A stretch of DNA of 64,000 bases from Pseudomonas sp. RIT409 (GCF_003052515.2 NZ_QARE02000005.1:248001-312000), one strand, 5' to 3'; shown: positions 37,309 to 47,409, counted from the stretch's first letter. Numbers and translations are program-made. The notes: a model not told the origin generated them from the letters alone.

Positions 37309-39462
37309 ATGAACATGGACACGCAAGGAATGCCCGTCCAGCCCCGAATCACTCTGTTTATCCTATTGACGCTGCTCCTGATCGGCAGTTGGAGTCCACC
37401 GGGCCAGAGCGCGGAGACATTGCCCTTTGTCCTCGGGGCGCCTTTCAAAGTCGAGGAAAGACTTCACCTCAACGCCGAGGAACGTCGTTGGCTGGATGAT
37501 CGCGCCGTGCTCAACGTCGGCATCCCCATCGCCGATTACGAACCGATCAACATCACCACGGACCAGAATCGCTATCAGGGCATCAGCGCAGATTACCTGA
37601 GCCTGATCAGCGCCAAGCTTTCCATCCCCATAAAGATCACGGGGTTTTCCCGCCGTGAAGAAGAGCTTGCCGCGTTGATGGCGGGCAAGGTCGATCTGCT
37701 CGCAAGAGCCAGCGGTTCCGAGGGCGGGAAATCCGATTTGATCTTTTCACAGGTTTACATGCCTGATCGCTCGGTGGTGGTCGGTCGCTCCGCTGATTCG
37801 CCCCTGGAGACGCCGCTCAAGAGCAAACGCATCGCGGTGCTGAACGGCTATGTGGATGAGGCCGCCTTGAACAGGGCTTATCCGGACAGCCTCATCGTGC
37901 TGGCACCGACACTGCACAGCGGTATGGAAGCCCTCGCTCAAGGTGACGTGGACGCCTTTGTCGGCAATGAGGTGATTGTCCGGGCGTACCTCGCGCTGCG
38001 CCCGTACCTGAAGCTGAGTGTTCAATTTGAGAGCGCACTGGCCCCTTCTGGTTTGTCCTTCGCTTTGCGAGGCGACGACATCCGGCTCAAATCGTTGGTC
38101 GATCGCGCGCTCGACGATCTCGACGAATCGGTCGGCCGGGAGATCCAGCGACGCTGGACAGCCGGGCTGGGCGATGATGTCGTGAATCAGCGCATCCGCT
38201 TGAGCCCTCAGGAGCAGCGATGGGTGCGCAGGCATCCCCAAGTCACCGTGGCGTCCACTCAGCTCCCGCCGTATATCTATCAGGATGAGAAGGGACGCTG
38301 GGTGGGCCTGAACATCGATCTGCTCGAGCGGATTTCCCGCATGACCGGCCTCATATTTCGGCATGACGTCATGCCGTCCACCCAGGCCGCACTCGAGGCG
38401 CTGAGCGCTGGCAAGGCCGATATGAACACCACCCTCGCTGAGACGGCCGAGCGCCGGATGCAACTGAATTTCAGCTATGCCTATGGGGGCAACAACTGGG
38501 TCTACGTCGTGCGGGCGAATCGGCAGTCGCCCACGACCCTAGGCGACCTCTCGGGAAAAGTGCTGGCTATGCCGAGGCGTCATGCCCTGGTGGACTTTCT
38601 GCAACGCGATCATCCGGATATCCGGTTGAAGCTTGTCGCGACCTATGCGGATGCGCAGCGGCTCGTCGAAACCGGAGACGCTCAAGCGACCATTCAGAAC
38701 GAGGCGGGTGCCTGGGCCTCTGTGACCAGGCCGCTCAAGGTCGGCCGAAGCGTCGAAGGATTGTGGTCGCCGGATCGCTTCGTCGTGAGCAAGACACAGC
38801 CGGAACTGCTAAGCATCCTGAACAAAGCGCTCGATGAGTTTCCGGTCGCAGAAATGCGAGCGATACGAATGAAATGGCTGGGAAGCCTTCATCCCCCTCC
38901 ACCCATCTGGTCACGCCCCCCCGTTTGGCTCTACGGCGTGTTAGCCCTTGTAGGGGTGTCGTGGCTGGTGTCGTTGTTCTGGCGTGCGCGTATCAGGGTG
39001 CTTGAAGCTCAATGCAGGCGGGCAGAAGAGCAGCTCAATGATCATCATCTGTTTCTCTGCACGTTGCTCGACGCTTTGCCCGATGCAGTCTACGTCCGCG
39101 ATTTGCAGGGGCGATTGGTGACCTGCAATCGGGGCTACGAAGAGTGGCTCGGCATCAGCTTCGAGCAGTTGCATGGCCGGCGTTTGACGGATATCGACTT
39201 GCTGCCTCGCAAAACTGCGGAGGCGGTGCATGCCACTTACATGGATATTCTGAGCACCGGGGAGCCGGTCCGAGGGCGGGCGCCTCTGACGCTCGTAGAG
39301 CCTGAAGTGGACGTCTTTCAGTGGGTCGCTCCGTTTTATCGTGCCAACGGTGAGCTGCAGGGGGTAGTGGGCGGCTGGGCCGAGCTACCACCCCATGGCC
39401 ATGTTGAGCGGGAGCGGGCCGGCATCCCACGGACAGCGGTATCCGTGGGGCCATCAGGATGA
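37309..39462 (+). pseudogene. BvgS/EvgS-like sensor lacking its kinase (two VFT domains, TM, PAS)
   Basis: 717 residues from ATG 37309 (a Met at 37315 is equally possible). A signal/membrane segment (ITLFILLTLLLIGSW) is followed by two periplasmic solute-binding-like (Venus flytrap) domains, about 55-280 and 290-530, the second starting RLSPQEQRWVRRHPQVTV, a pattern typical of BvgS family sensors. Then a membrane helix (WLYGVLALVGVSWLVSLFW, about 545-565) and a PAS domain (about 590-690: LLDALPDAVYVRDLQGRLVTCN). After VVGGWAEL, where family members run into the HisKA domain, the frame goes on for about 25 unrelated residues and stops. No kinase, receiver or HPt sequence follows in any frame I checked. 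BvgS-type proteins are about 1,100-1,250 residues. Best read as a 3'-truncated remnant; a signalling role without a kinase cannot be excluded. Confidence 0.8.
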
Positions 39463-39603
39463 ATTCCATCTGTCACATTCGACGGGCATGCTCCCAGGGA
39501 GGCAGACCTACAGATCGATGCAGCTCTGGAAAGAAACTTTCCACTTCCGACCGTGGTCACTGATGAGCACCTTTTGCATTCAAATGATTGAGTGGTGAAT
39601 CCA

Positions 39604-39900
39604 ATGGAAAATATCAGCTTGTTGCTCAGCGAAGCCTTGGCGCCTTATCAGGCGATTCTGGGGGCTGTCGGGGTCAAGGGCGAGCGTCTGGTGACGTTGA
39701 AAGATGCAACCGGTGCAACCGTCATCGAGCGGATCTATTCCGCTGCGCAGTTGTGTGACAAACGCCAGTTGACCGATGTGGTCGATGGGCTGCGTCGGGA
39801 CTTGATGGTGGCCGAAGGGCGTATCGAGCCTTGCGTCATCGCGGCCATGCGTAATGCGACACAGGTCACTCATTTCACCGCCGGTCAGACTTTCATCTAA
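39604..39900 (+). CDS. Small DUF3509-like hypothetical protein (98 aa)
   Basis: 98 residues, MENISLLLSEALAPYQAILG... with a pattern (RLVTLKDATGATVIERIYSAAQLCDKRQLTDVVDGLRRDLMVAEG) that I associate with the Pseudomonas-specific DUF3509 family; function unknown. No signal peptide. Upstream in-frame MVNP at 39592 is a weaker start. A terminator follows at 40013-40050. It begins 141 bp after the truncated sensor, so it lies right at the likely deletion junction. Confidence 0.75.
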   Translation: MENISLLLSEALAPYQAILGAVGVKGERLVTLKDATGATVIERIYSAAQLCDKRQLTDVVDGLRRDLMVAEGRIEPCVIAAMRNATQVTHFTAGQTFI

Positions 39901-40012
39901 GGGACGTGGAACCTTATCGATTGATCGGGCTCCTATCCAGTACGGCAGGCGCAGGCATTGTGCTCCGGTGTTCGTGTAGCCTGCCGTACGGGTCCAGATT
40001 GGACCGCGGTTG

Positions 40013-40050
40013 ACCCCGAGTAGTCTCCCCGCTGCTCGGGGTTTCTTTTT
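40013..40050 (+). terminator. Terminator downstream of the DUF3509-like gene
   Basis: ACCCCGAG (40013-40020) pairs with CTCGGGGT (40035-40042), followed by TTCTTTTT. Confidence 0.8.
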
Positions 40051-40062
40051 GCCTGGCGTTTT

Positions 40063-40956
40063 TCAGTTTTGCGCTTCGTCGAAAAACGTCTGGGCATCGC
40101 GCAGGTATTCCTCCTTCTTGACCATCCACTCGGCGTAAAACCCGATGAGTCGGGTGGTCCGCAGAACGCGCATTTCACGGTTGATCACCTCCATGGCCGC
40201 ACGGCCCCTATCGGTCTTCGAGCAGCCGATGTGCGCAAACTGATATTTGGGCGCGTTCTTGATCGGAAAAAACTCCAGATCTTCGAGCGGGATGCCTTGT
40301 TGTTGAGCGTGATAGCGCACCTCTGGCCAGTAGCTGATGATGGCCTGAAAACGATCCATGCGTTCCATTTGCAGCATGCTGCCTACTGCCGCATTGCCAT
40401 AGTGCAGGATCAGGCTGTCCGTTGCCGGCGTGGCGCGCAAGATCTTGTCGATGGTCGGGCCATAGCTGCGCTCGGCCACTATCCCGACTTTGACGGTTTT
40501 GCTTGCCAGCAGGGTGGCGAGGTCCAGATGGCCGTCCTCGGTCAGGAAGGGGGCGAATCGGGCGTGATTGCTCTTTTCGATGGTCACGCCGTTGCCGGGG
40601 GTGGCATAAGTCGGGATCGAAAACAGAATGGTTTTTTCGCGTTCTGCAGTCCATAGCAAGGTGGGATCACAGGCGAACACGTCCGGGTCCTGAAGCATTT
40701 GCGTACCCCGTGCGCGATTCACATGCATGATCTGGTGGTTGTACTCAGGCATGCGGGCGATCAACTCAGGCATCAACCTGTCAATTGCACCCTGGCCGGT
40801 CTGAGGGCCGGCGAAAATGGTCAGGGGCGGAAAGTCGCGCAACAGCCAGATAAGCGTCTCTTTGGCGTGTGCGGTGCCGGGCATCATGCTCAGCGATAAG
40901 CTCACGAACAGGGCCAATGGCCCGCTGATGTGAAGGCGCAGGGTGCGAGTGAGCAT
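40063..40956 (-). CDS. Periplasmic solute-binding-like protein (TIGR02285-like)
   Basis: 297 residues from ATG 40956, chosen because a clean signal peptide follows directly (MLTRTLRLHISGPLALFVSLSLSMMPGTAHA, cleavage after AHA). The frame extends to 41055, which would place 33 extra residues before the signal. The mature part resembles the bacterial family-3 binding-protein fold: ETLIWLLRDFPPLTIFAGPQTGQGAIDRLMPELI, HVNRARGTQMLQDPDVFACDPTLLWTAEREKTILFSIP, FQAIISYWPEV. This pattern fits the uncharacterised TIGR02285 group of stand-alone periplasmic proteins often annotated as amino-acid ABC substrate-binding. No permease or ATPase genes are nearby. Confidence 0.8.
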   Translation of the reverse strand: MLTRTLRLHISGPLALFVSLSLSMMPGTAHAKETLIWLLRDFPPLTIFAGPQTGQGAIDRLMPELIARMPEYNHQIMHVNRARGTQMLQDPDVFACDPTLLWTAEREKTILFSIPTYATPGNGVTIEKSNHARFAPFLTEDGHLDLATLLASKTVKVGIVAERSYGPTIDKILRATPATDSLILHYGNAAVGSMLQMERMDRFQAIISYWPEVRYHAQQQGIPLEDLEFFPIKNAPKYQFAHIGCSKTDRGRAAMEVINREMRVLRTTRLIGFYAEWMVKKEEYLRDAQTFFDEAQN

Positions 40957-41252
40957 CCGTCGATGTAAATCCCGAAAAAGCTGGTTGGCGCTCAGACGTG
41001 CGCTGCCGCACCCGGTAGGGTCTGAGAGTGAAACGGCCCGCTGTGAAAACTTCATCCTGAAGGGTCTCGTACCAAGGTATCGGCGTGGTCGTCCATTTAT
41101 TTAACACTCGCCACCTCGGATTGATTAAAGCACCGCGTTGCCGGTTCGGCACAGTGGAAGGGTCCTTCAACCGATCGGTCATCGCCTCGGGTCGTTGAAT
41201 GCCCCTGCATCGGGTAGACTTGGCGCCTTCCCCTGTCTCTAGAAGCCCTTTC

Positions 41253-41795
41253 ATGGCCCAGCCGTCAACGACCTACAAATTCGAATTGAACCTCACCGAC
41301 CTGGATCGTGGGGTGTATGAAACCGTCAAGCAGACCATCGCTCGCCACCCCTCCGAGACCGAAGAGCGTATGGCCGTGCGCTTACTCGCTTATGCGCTCT
41401 GGTACAACGAGCACCTGTCGTTCGGCCGGGGATTATCCGACGTGGATGAACCTGCGCTGTGGGAAAAAAGCCTGGATGATCGCGTTCTGCACTGGATCGA
41501 AGTCGGCCAGCCCGACGTCGATCGTCTGACCTGGTGTTCCCGTCGCACGGAACGTACCAGTCTGCTGGCCTACGGCAGCCTGCGGGTCTGGGAGGGCAAG
41601 GTGGTGCCTGCCGCTCAGGCGCTGAAAAACGTGAACATCGCAGCCGTTCCCCAAGACGTGCTGGAGACGCTCGCCCACGAAATGCCACGGGTGATCAAGT
41701 GGGACGTCATGATCAGCGAAGGCACGGTGTTCGTGACGGACGACCGTGGTCAGCATGAAGTGCAGTTGCAATGGCTGGCAGGGGAGCGCGGCTGA
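41253..41795 (+). CDS. yaeQ: YaeQ family protein
   Basis: 180 residues, matching the usual YaeQ length (about 181). Conserved YKFELNLTDLDRGVYETVKQTIARHPSETEERMAVRLLAYALWYNEHLSFGRGLSDVDEPALW and the late WDVMISEGTVFVTDDRG. Fold is PD-(D/E)XK-like; E. coli YaeQ has been linked to RfaH compensation, but no enzymatic role is set. Start ATG 41253 fits family N-termini. Its stop lies 58 bp before recJ. Confidence 0.94.
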   Translation: MAQPSTTYKFELNLTDLDRGVYETVKQTIARHPSETEERMAVRLLAYALWYNEHLSFGRGLSDVDEPALWEKSLDDRVLHWIEVGQPDVDRLTWCSRRTERTSLLAYGSLRVWEGKVVPAAQALKNVNIAAVPQDVLETLAHEMPRVIKWDVMISEGTVFVTDDRGQHEVQLQWLAGERG

Positions 41796-41853
41796 TCCCC
41801 GCCGTCACGCCCTGCTCAACACGCGTCAACCCATGACCATCAGCGGAAACCGC

Positions 41854-43569
41854 ATGCGCATCGAATCACGTCAGTTGCCCGACACCCTGCCATTCCTCGG
41901 CGATCTGCCCCCTTTGCTGACCCGTTTGTACGCCGCTCGCGGCGTGCTCTCGCAGGACGAGCTCGACAAAGGGCTGGCGCGGCTGATCCCTTACCAGCAA
42001 CTCAAAGGCATCGATGCGGCTGTGGACTTGCTGGTCGACGCCCTGGAGCGACGCCAGCGTATTCTCATCGTGGGCGACTTCGATGCCGACGGTGCGACTG
42101 CCAGCACGGTCGGCGTGCTGGGGCTGCGTTTGCTCGGCGCGGCGCATGTCGACTACCTGGTACCGAACCGCTTCGAATACGGCTATGGATTGACCCCGGA
42201 AATCGTCGACGTTGCCCTGACGCGGGAACCCGGCCTGCTGATGACCGTGGACAACGGGATTTCCAGCGTCGAGGGCGTGGCGGCCGCCAAGGCCGCGGGG
42301 TTGCGGGTATTGATCACCGATCACCATTTGCCAGGCCATGAATTGCCCGCGGCCGATGCCATCGTCAACCCCAACCAGCCGGGCTGTACCTTCCCGAGCA
42401 AGGCGTTGGCCGGGGTGGGCGTGATGTTCTATGTGCTGATGGCCCTGCGGGCGCGCTTGCGCGACTTGGGTTGGTTTGCAACCCATGGCCGAGCGCAGCC
42501 GAATTTGGGCGAACTGCTGGACTTGGTGGCACTGGGAAGTGTGGCCGACGTCGTGCCGCTGGATGCGAACAACCGTATTCTGGTGCACCAGGGGTTGATG
42601 CGTATTCGCGCCGGGCGTGCCAGGCCGGGGTTGCGAGCCATTCTCGAAGTGGCCCGTCGTGACCCATCGCGCATCACCTCCACCGACCTGGGGTTCATCC
42701 TCGGTCCTCGGCTCAACGCAGCAGGTCGTCTGGATGACATGAGCCTTGGCATCGAATGCCTGCTGTGCGAAGACGAAGCCCAGGCGCGGGAAATGGCTGT
42801 GCAGTTGGACGCGCTCAATCAGGACCGCAAATCCATCGAGCAAGGTATGCAGCGCGAGGCGCTGGCGCAGTTGAAAGACCTGCCGGTGGAGTCGATGCCG
42901 TTCGGTCTGTGCCTGTACGAGGCCGAATGGCATCAGGGCGTGATCGGGATCCTGGCCTCGCGGCTGAAAGAGCGATACCACCGTCCAACCATCGCCTTCG
43001 CCAGCGCGGGAGAAGGGATGTTGAAGGGCTCGGCCCGCTCGGTGCCCGGTTTTCACATTCGCGATGCGCTGGACGCCGTTGCGGCCAAGCATCCTGAGTT
43101 GATCAGCAAGTTCGGCGGCCATGCCATGGCGGCGGGTCTATCCTTGCCCGCCGACCATTTTGAGGCGTTCGCCGAAGCCTTCGATGCGCAAGTGCGACAG
43201 CAGTTGACCGAGGAAGATTTGACGGGGCGCTTGTTGTCCGATGGCACGCTGGCCGTTGAAGAGTTTCATCTGGAGCTTGCGCGTGCGCTGCGCAACGCCG
43301 GGCCCTGGGGGCAACATTTCCCCGAGCCGCTTTTCCATGGGGTGTTTCAATTGGTCGAGCAGCGGGTGGTGGGCGAACGGCACTTGAAGATGGTGCTCAA
43401 GACCGAATGCGGCACCGTCAAGCTCGACGGCATTGCCTTCAGCGTGGACCGCGACGTCTGGCCAAACCCCGGGGTGCGTTGGGTGGAACTGGCCTACAGG
43501 CTCGATCTCAACGAATTCCGTGGAAATGAAACGGTTCAGCTGATGGTCGCGCACATCTCGCCACGTTGA
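41854..43569 (+). CDS. recJ: Single-strand-DNA-specific exonuclease RecJ
   Basis: 571 residues from ATG 41854 (MRIESRQLPDTLPFLGDLPPLLTRLYAARGV); ATG 41833 is in frame but lacks homology. DHH-family motifs: ILIVGDFDADGATAS (DxD), TVDNGISSVEG, VLITDHHLPG (DHH), and GSVADVVPL; the DHHA1 domain includes GFILGPRLNAAGRLDDM and KFGGHAMAAG. A 5'-3' exonuclease in RecF recombination and mismatch repair. The yaeQ-recJ pair is common in Pseudomonas. Confidence 0.96.
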   Translation: MRIESRQLPDTLPFLGDLPPLLTRLYAARGVLSQDELDKGLARLIPYQQLKGIDAAVDLLVDALERRQRILIVGDFDADGATASTVGVLGLRLLGAAHVDYLVPNRFEYGYGLTPEIVDVALTREPGLLMTVDNGISSVEGVAAAKAAGLRVLITDHHLPGHELPAADAIVNPNQPGCTFPSKALAGVGVMFYVLMALRARLRDLGWFATHGRAQPNLGELLDLVALGSVADVVPLDANNRILVHQGLMRIRAGRARPGLRAILEVARRDPSRITSTDLGFILGPRLNAAGRLDDMSLGIECLLCEDEAQAREMAVQLDALNQDRKSIEQGMQREALAQLKDLPVESMPFGLCLYEAEWHQGVIGILASRLKERYHRPTIAFASAGEGMLKGSARSVPGFHIRDALDAVAAKHPELISKFGGHAMAAGLSLPADHFEAFAEAFDAQVRQQLTEEDLTGRLLSDGTLAVEEFHLELARALRNAGPWGQHFPEPLFHGVFQLVEQRVVGERHLKMVLKTECGTVKLDGIAFSVDRDVWPNPGVRWVELAYRLDLNEFRGNETVQLMVAHISPR

Positions 43570-43674
43570 GCGCACCAATGCTGGATAGCAGGAACCGCCC
43601 TCTCTTTCAGGTTGTCGACTAGGCTCTAGGGTCTCATCCTCGGGACCTTCCAACGCCATCTGAAAGAGGTGCAC

Positions 43675-44781
43675 ATGAGCCTGCTGCTTGAACCCATCAC
43701 CTTTCGCCAATTGACGCTGCGTAATCGCATCGTGGTTTCGCCGATGTGCCAATACAGCTGTGCCGATGGTCTGGCCAATGACTGGCATCTCGTCCATCTG
43801 GGCAGCCGGGCCGTGGGTGGCGCAGGGTTGATCTTCACTGAAGCTGCCGCCGTGACCCGCGACGGCCGTATCACTCCGGAAGACCTCGGCATATGGTCCG
43901 ACGACCAGATTGCGCCATTGCAGCGCATAACGCGTTTCATCAATGCCCAAGGCGCGGTGGCCGGTATTCAACTGGCCCATGCGGGACGCAAGGCGAGCAC
44001 TTGGCGTCCCTGGCTGGGCAAGCAGGGCAGTATCCCTGCCGATCAGGGGGGCTGGACGCCATGGGGGCCGTCGAGCATCGCTTTCGATCCTCAGCACACG
44101 CCGCCCACGCCGCTTGACGAAGCGCAGATCAAAAGCGTCATCCAGGCCTTCGTCGACGCTGCCAAGCGTGCGCTGACCGCAGGTTTTTCGGTGGTGGAGA
44201 TTCACGCTGCGCACGGTTACTTGTTGCACCAGTTTCTCTCGCCGCTCAGCAATCAACGTCGCGATCAATACGGAGGCTCGTTCGAGAACCGCATCCGTCT
44301 GACGCTGGAGGTCACCGAAGCCGTGCGTCAGGTATGGCCGGACGAATTGCCATTGTTCGTGCGCGTATCGGCCACCGATTGGGTGGAGGATGGCTGGAAT
44401 CCGGACGAAACCGTCGAACTGGCCAAGCGGCTCAAGGTGCTGGGCGCGGACCTGGTGGATGTGTCCTCGGGCGGCACGGCGGCCAATGCGGAAATCCCCG
44501 TCGGGCCGGGGTATCAGACCGAATTCGCCGGGCGTGTTCGCCAGGAGTCGGGAATCGCCACCGGGACCGTGGGCATGATCACCGAACCGTATCAGGCCGA
44601 CACCATTCTGCGTACCGGTCAGGCCGACCTGATTTTGCTGGCTCGCGAACTGTTGCGCGATCCGTACTGGCCCCTGCATGCCGATGACGATCTGGGAGGC
44701 CGTCAGGCGGTATGGCCGGCTCAGTATCAGCGCGCCACTCACCGCGATCAGCCGATTCACGAATCGGACCTGCGCGACTGA
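43675..44781 (+). CDS. Old Yellow Enzyme family ene-reductase / xenobiotic reductase
   Basis: 368 residues, FMN-dependent TIM barrel of the YqjM/XenA (thermophilic-like) subclass: PMCQYSCADGLANDWHLVHLGSRAVGGAGLIFTEA carries the class Cys and the N-terminal FMN loop, IHAAHGYLLHQFLSPLSNQRRDQYGGSFENR holds the catalytic His pair region and Tyr, and ARELLRDPYWP ends the barrel. Reduces activated C=C bonds or nitro compounds with NADPH. Start ATG 43675 behind GAGG. Natural substrate unknown. Follows recJ by about 100 bp; whether they share a transcript is unclear. Confidence 0.9.
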   Translation: MSLLLEPITFRQLTLRNRIVVSPMCQYSCADGLANDWHLVHLGSRAVGGAGLIFTEAAAVTRDGRITPEDLGIWSDDQIAPLQRITRFINAQGAVAGIQLAHAGRKASTWRPWLGKQGSIPADQGGWTPWGPSSIAFDPQHTPPTPLDEAQIKSVIQAFVDAAKRALTAGFSVVEIHAAHGYLLHQFLSPLSNQRRDQYGGSFENRIRLTLEVTEAVRQVWPDELPLFVRVSATDWVEDGWNPDETVELAKRLKVLGADLVDVSSGGTAANAEIPVGPGYQTEFAGRVRQESGIATGTVGMITEPYQADTILRTGQADLILLARELLRDPYWPLHADDDLGGRQAVWPAQYQRATHRDQPIHESDLRD

Positions 44782-44844
44782 AGAGCGCCCTCGTCGAGTC
44801 CCGTCTACGCTTGCCTGCAGACCAATAAGAATGGGAGCAGCAAG

Positions 44845-45708
44845 ATGGCAGTCGTTTCATTCGGCAACGCATGCAAAACGCTGGTACTGACGGTGGTGGC
44901 CTGCATGTGGGTCACCCAGGCAACGGCGGCAGGGGATGAGGCACAGGAAGCCTCTGCCGCCAGAGCCTTGTTGGACAAGGCTGTCGCACATTATCGGCAA
45001 GTGGGCGACAAGGCCTTGGCCGAGTTCAGCCGACAGGGGGAATATGTCGATGGTGAGCGCTACGTATTCGTCACCGACACCCACGGTGTGATGCTGGCCA
45101 GCGGCGGACCTTCCGTGGCGTTAATCGGGCGCGACGTTTCCTCAGTGCTCGATCCAGACCTTCAAAGAGCCTTCAAACACGTCCTGCAGACCCCCGAAAG
45201 TGCGGGTGTCCAGCAGGCTGAGTATCGTTGGCAAAACTGGCGCGATGGCAAGGTCGAGCGCAAGCGCGTGTATTTCCAGCGAGTGGGGGAGCGGATCCTG
45301 GCGGTGGGGTATTACTTGCCGCGCGCCGCCCCTGAACAGGCCAGAGCATTGCTCGACAAGGCCGCACAGGCGCTGGAGCAGGATCAGAACGGCACGCTTG
45401 AGGCGATCAATGATCTCAAGGGTGGATTCTTGCAGGACGACCTGTACGTATTTGTCGTCAACACCACGACTAAACGTTATGTCGCACACGGCACCAACCT
45501 GCGGCTGGTCAACACTGATTTCAGCAAGGTGAAAGACCCCGAAGGCAAGCCGGTCGGATTGCCGATGCTGGAAATGATCAAGAAGCAGCCTCAGGGCGAC
45601 TATGAGTATCGTTGGCGCAACCCGGTCACTGGGAAGGTCGAGCACAAACACGCTTACATGCGCAAAGTCGGGGATCTGCTCGTTGCTGTGGGGTATTACA
45701 GCGGTTGA
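44845..45708 (+). CDS. Exported protein with two Cache domains and no output domain
   Basis: 287 residues. Signal peptide (CKTLVLTVVACMWVTQATA, cleavage near AAG). The rest consists of two tandem Cache (single-Cache type) units, about 40-155 and 165-287. They align with each other: ARALLDKA...RYVFVTDTHGVMLASG..AEYRWQNWRDGKVERKRVYFQRVGERILAVGYY, and ARALLDKAAQALE...YVFVVNTTTKRYVAHG...DYEYRWRNPVTGKVEHKHAYMRKVGDLLVAVGYY. Cache domains bind small ligands, usually as the sensor part of kinases or chemoreceptors; this one is free in the periplasm without a kinase, GGDEF or MCP part, so it may be a ligand carrier for a membrane sensor. Confidence 0.85.
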   Translation: MAVVSFGNACKTLVLTVVACMWVTQATAAGDEAQEASAARALLDKAVAHYRQVGDKALAEFSRQGEYVDGERYVFVTDTHGVMLASGGPSVALIGRDVSSVLDPDLQRAFKHVLQTPESAGVQQAEYRWQNWRDGKVERKRVYFQRVGERILAVGYYLPRAAPEQARALLDKAAQALEQDQNGTLEAINDLKGGFLQDDLYVFVVNTTTKRYVAHGTNLRLVNTDFSKVKDPEGKPVGLPMLEMIKKQPQGDYEYRWRNPVTGKVEHKHAYMRKVGDLLVAVGYYSG

Positions 45709-45787
45709 AAAGCGCACTGGACATGCCTTCCGTTGCGGCCCGTGCGAGGGTGCCTGTTTGCTCGCTCCCTTCTGCGCCAACCGGGCG

Positions 45788-47293
45788 TCACCGATCCTTG
45801 TCGGCGCGCCCCCTCAACAGGTGATTCGGCATCCCCAGAGCCGCTGCCAGGCCCAGCACCGAAACCCCGGCGCTGGCCAACAACAGATGCTGGAACGTCA
45901 TCGCCAGTTGCCCTTGCAGCGCCGCCAGCGCGGGGCCACTCGCGGCATGCAGACTGTCCATCAACACATTGCCTGAACCGCCCTCGCCGAGGGCGCCGCC
46001 GTCGACCTCGGCCAGCCCCGTTCCGGCCAGCATCACCAGCAACAGCGCCGACATGCTGGCCACGCCTACCGCCCCGCCCAATGAACGAAACAGGTTGGTG
46101 GTGCTGGTGGCCACGCCCATGTCCTTGATGTCCACCGAGTTTTGAGTGCCTACCAGGGAGGTGGGAAATTGCAGCCCGCACGCGATGCCGGTGAGGACCA
46201 TGAACAGGCCGGTCAGGACCACCGACTGCGCAGGTGTGAAGGCGATGCCGAGGATGGCGATCGGCATCAACAGCGCGCCGGTCAGAATGATGGGTTTGTA
46301 ACGCCCGGTGTGGGATGTGCGCCGCCCGCCGAAGTAAGCGCCCATGGGCATGCCGATCGCCAGTGGCATCAGATGCAGTGCGGCACTGTCAGCGCCGCCG
46401 CCGGTGACCGTCTGGAAGCGCAGCGGCAGCAGAACGATCAGCGAAATGGCCTGGAAGCTGGTGAAGAAAATCGTGCACCAGCACAACACGGCGCTGCGGT
46501 TGGCGAATAGGTGCATCGGCAGCAGCGGCTCACGGGCCTGACGTTCGTAGAGCGTAAACGCTGCCAGCGCCAGCAAGGCGATCCCCAGTTGCAGCTGAAC
46601 ATGCCCATCGCGCCAACTGTGGCCTTGACCGATTTCCGTGATGCCGAGCAACAGGGCCGTCAGGCCGATGATCATCAGCACCGTCCCCAGGTAGTCAATG
46701 ATCGGTTTGCGCTGTGGAACGGGAAGGCCGATGAGTGTCCGACGAGCCACCCACCAGGCCACCAGGCCCAACGGCAGGTTGATGATGAATACCCAGCGCC
46801 ATGACAGGTATTCCGTCATGAACCCCCCGAGGACCGGCCCCGCCACGCTGGCGGCGGCGTACATGCTGCTGAAGTAGCCTTGGTAGCGGCCACGCTCGCG
46901 GGGCGGAACGATGTCGCCGATGATCGCCTGACTCACGGAAACCATCCCGCCTGCACCGATACCTTGCAGAACGCGCGCGAGCACCAATTGCTCCATGCTC
47001 TGGGCCATGGCGCAGAAAAGCGATGCGAGCGTGAACGTGCCCAACCCGAACAGCATCAGCCGACGACGCCCGTACAAGTCGCCGAGTTTGCCGTAAATGG
47101 GGACAGCGACGGTCAGGGCCACCATGTAGGCCGAAATGACCCAGGCAAGCAGATCGAAATCCTGGAATTGAGCGGAGATGGCCGGAATGGAAACGGCCAC
47201 GATGGTCTGGTCCAGCGCGCTGAGGAAAACGGCCATCATCAGCGCAAACAGAATGCTGCGAATATCCGGGCGGGTTTGATTGAGGCTGGTCAC
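45788..47293 (-). CDS. DHA2-family (EmrB/QacA) multidrug MFS efflux pump
   Basis: 501 residues, fourteen predicted membrane segments. Motifs: ALDQTIVAVSIPAISAQF (motif D-like), GKLGDLYGRRRLMLFG (motif A), LVLARVLQGIGAGGMVSVSQAIIGDIVPPRERGRYQGYF (motifs B and C region) and SVAGPVLGGFMTEYLSWRWVFIINLPLG. Proton-driven drug or metabolite exporter. No EmrA-like adaptor gene adjoins it, so it may work alone at the inner membrane. Regulator not obvious. Confidence 0.92.
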   Translation of the reverse strand: MTSLNQTRPDIRSILFALMMAVFLSALDQTIVAVSIPAISAQFQDFDLLAWVISAYMVALTVAVPIYGKLGDLYGRRRLMLFGLGTFTLASLFCAMAQSMEQLVLARVLQGIGAGGMVSVSQAIIGDIVPPRERGRYQGYFSSMYAAASVAGPVLGGFMTEYLSWRWVFIINLPLGLVAWWVARRTLIGLPVPQRKPIIDYLGTVLMIIGLTALLLGITEIGQGHSWRDGHVQLQLGIALLALAAFTLYERQAREPLLPMHLFANRSAVLCWCTIFFTSFQAISLIVLLPLRFQTVTGGGADSAALHLMPLAIGMPMGAYFGGRRTSHTGRYKPIILTGALLMPIAILGIAFTPAQSVVLTGLFMVLTGIACGLQFPTSLVGTQNSVDIKDMGVATSTTNLFRSLGGAVGVASMSALLLVMLAGTGLAEVDGGALGEGGSGNVLMDSLHAASGPALAALQGQLAMTFQHLLLASAGVSVLGLAAALGMPNHLLRGRADKDR

Positions 47294-47409
47294 GAACAGG
47301 GACTCGATCTGGCAGGTTGACCCGCCCAGGCTCGGCGGGAAAAGTCTGCTCAGTCTAGTCCGTTAGCTAGCTAATCGATAGCCGCCTTCGGTTGAAACCG
47401 GTGTGGCAA

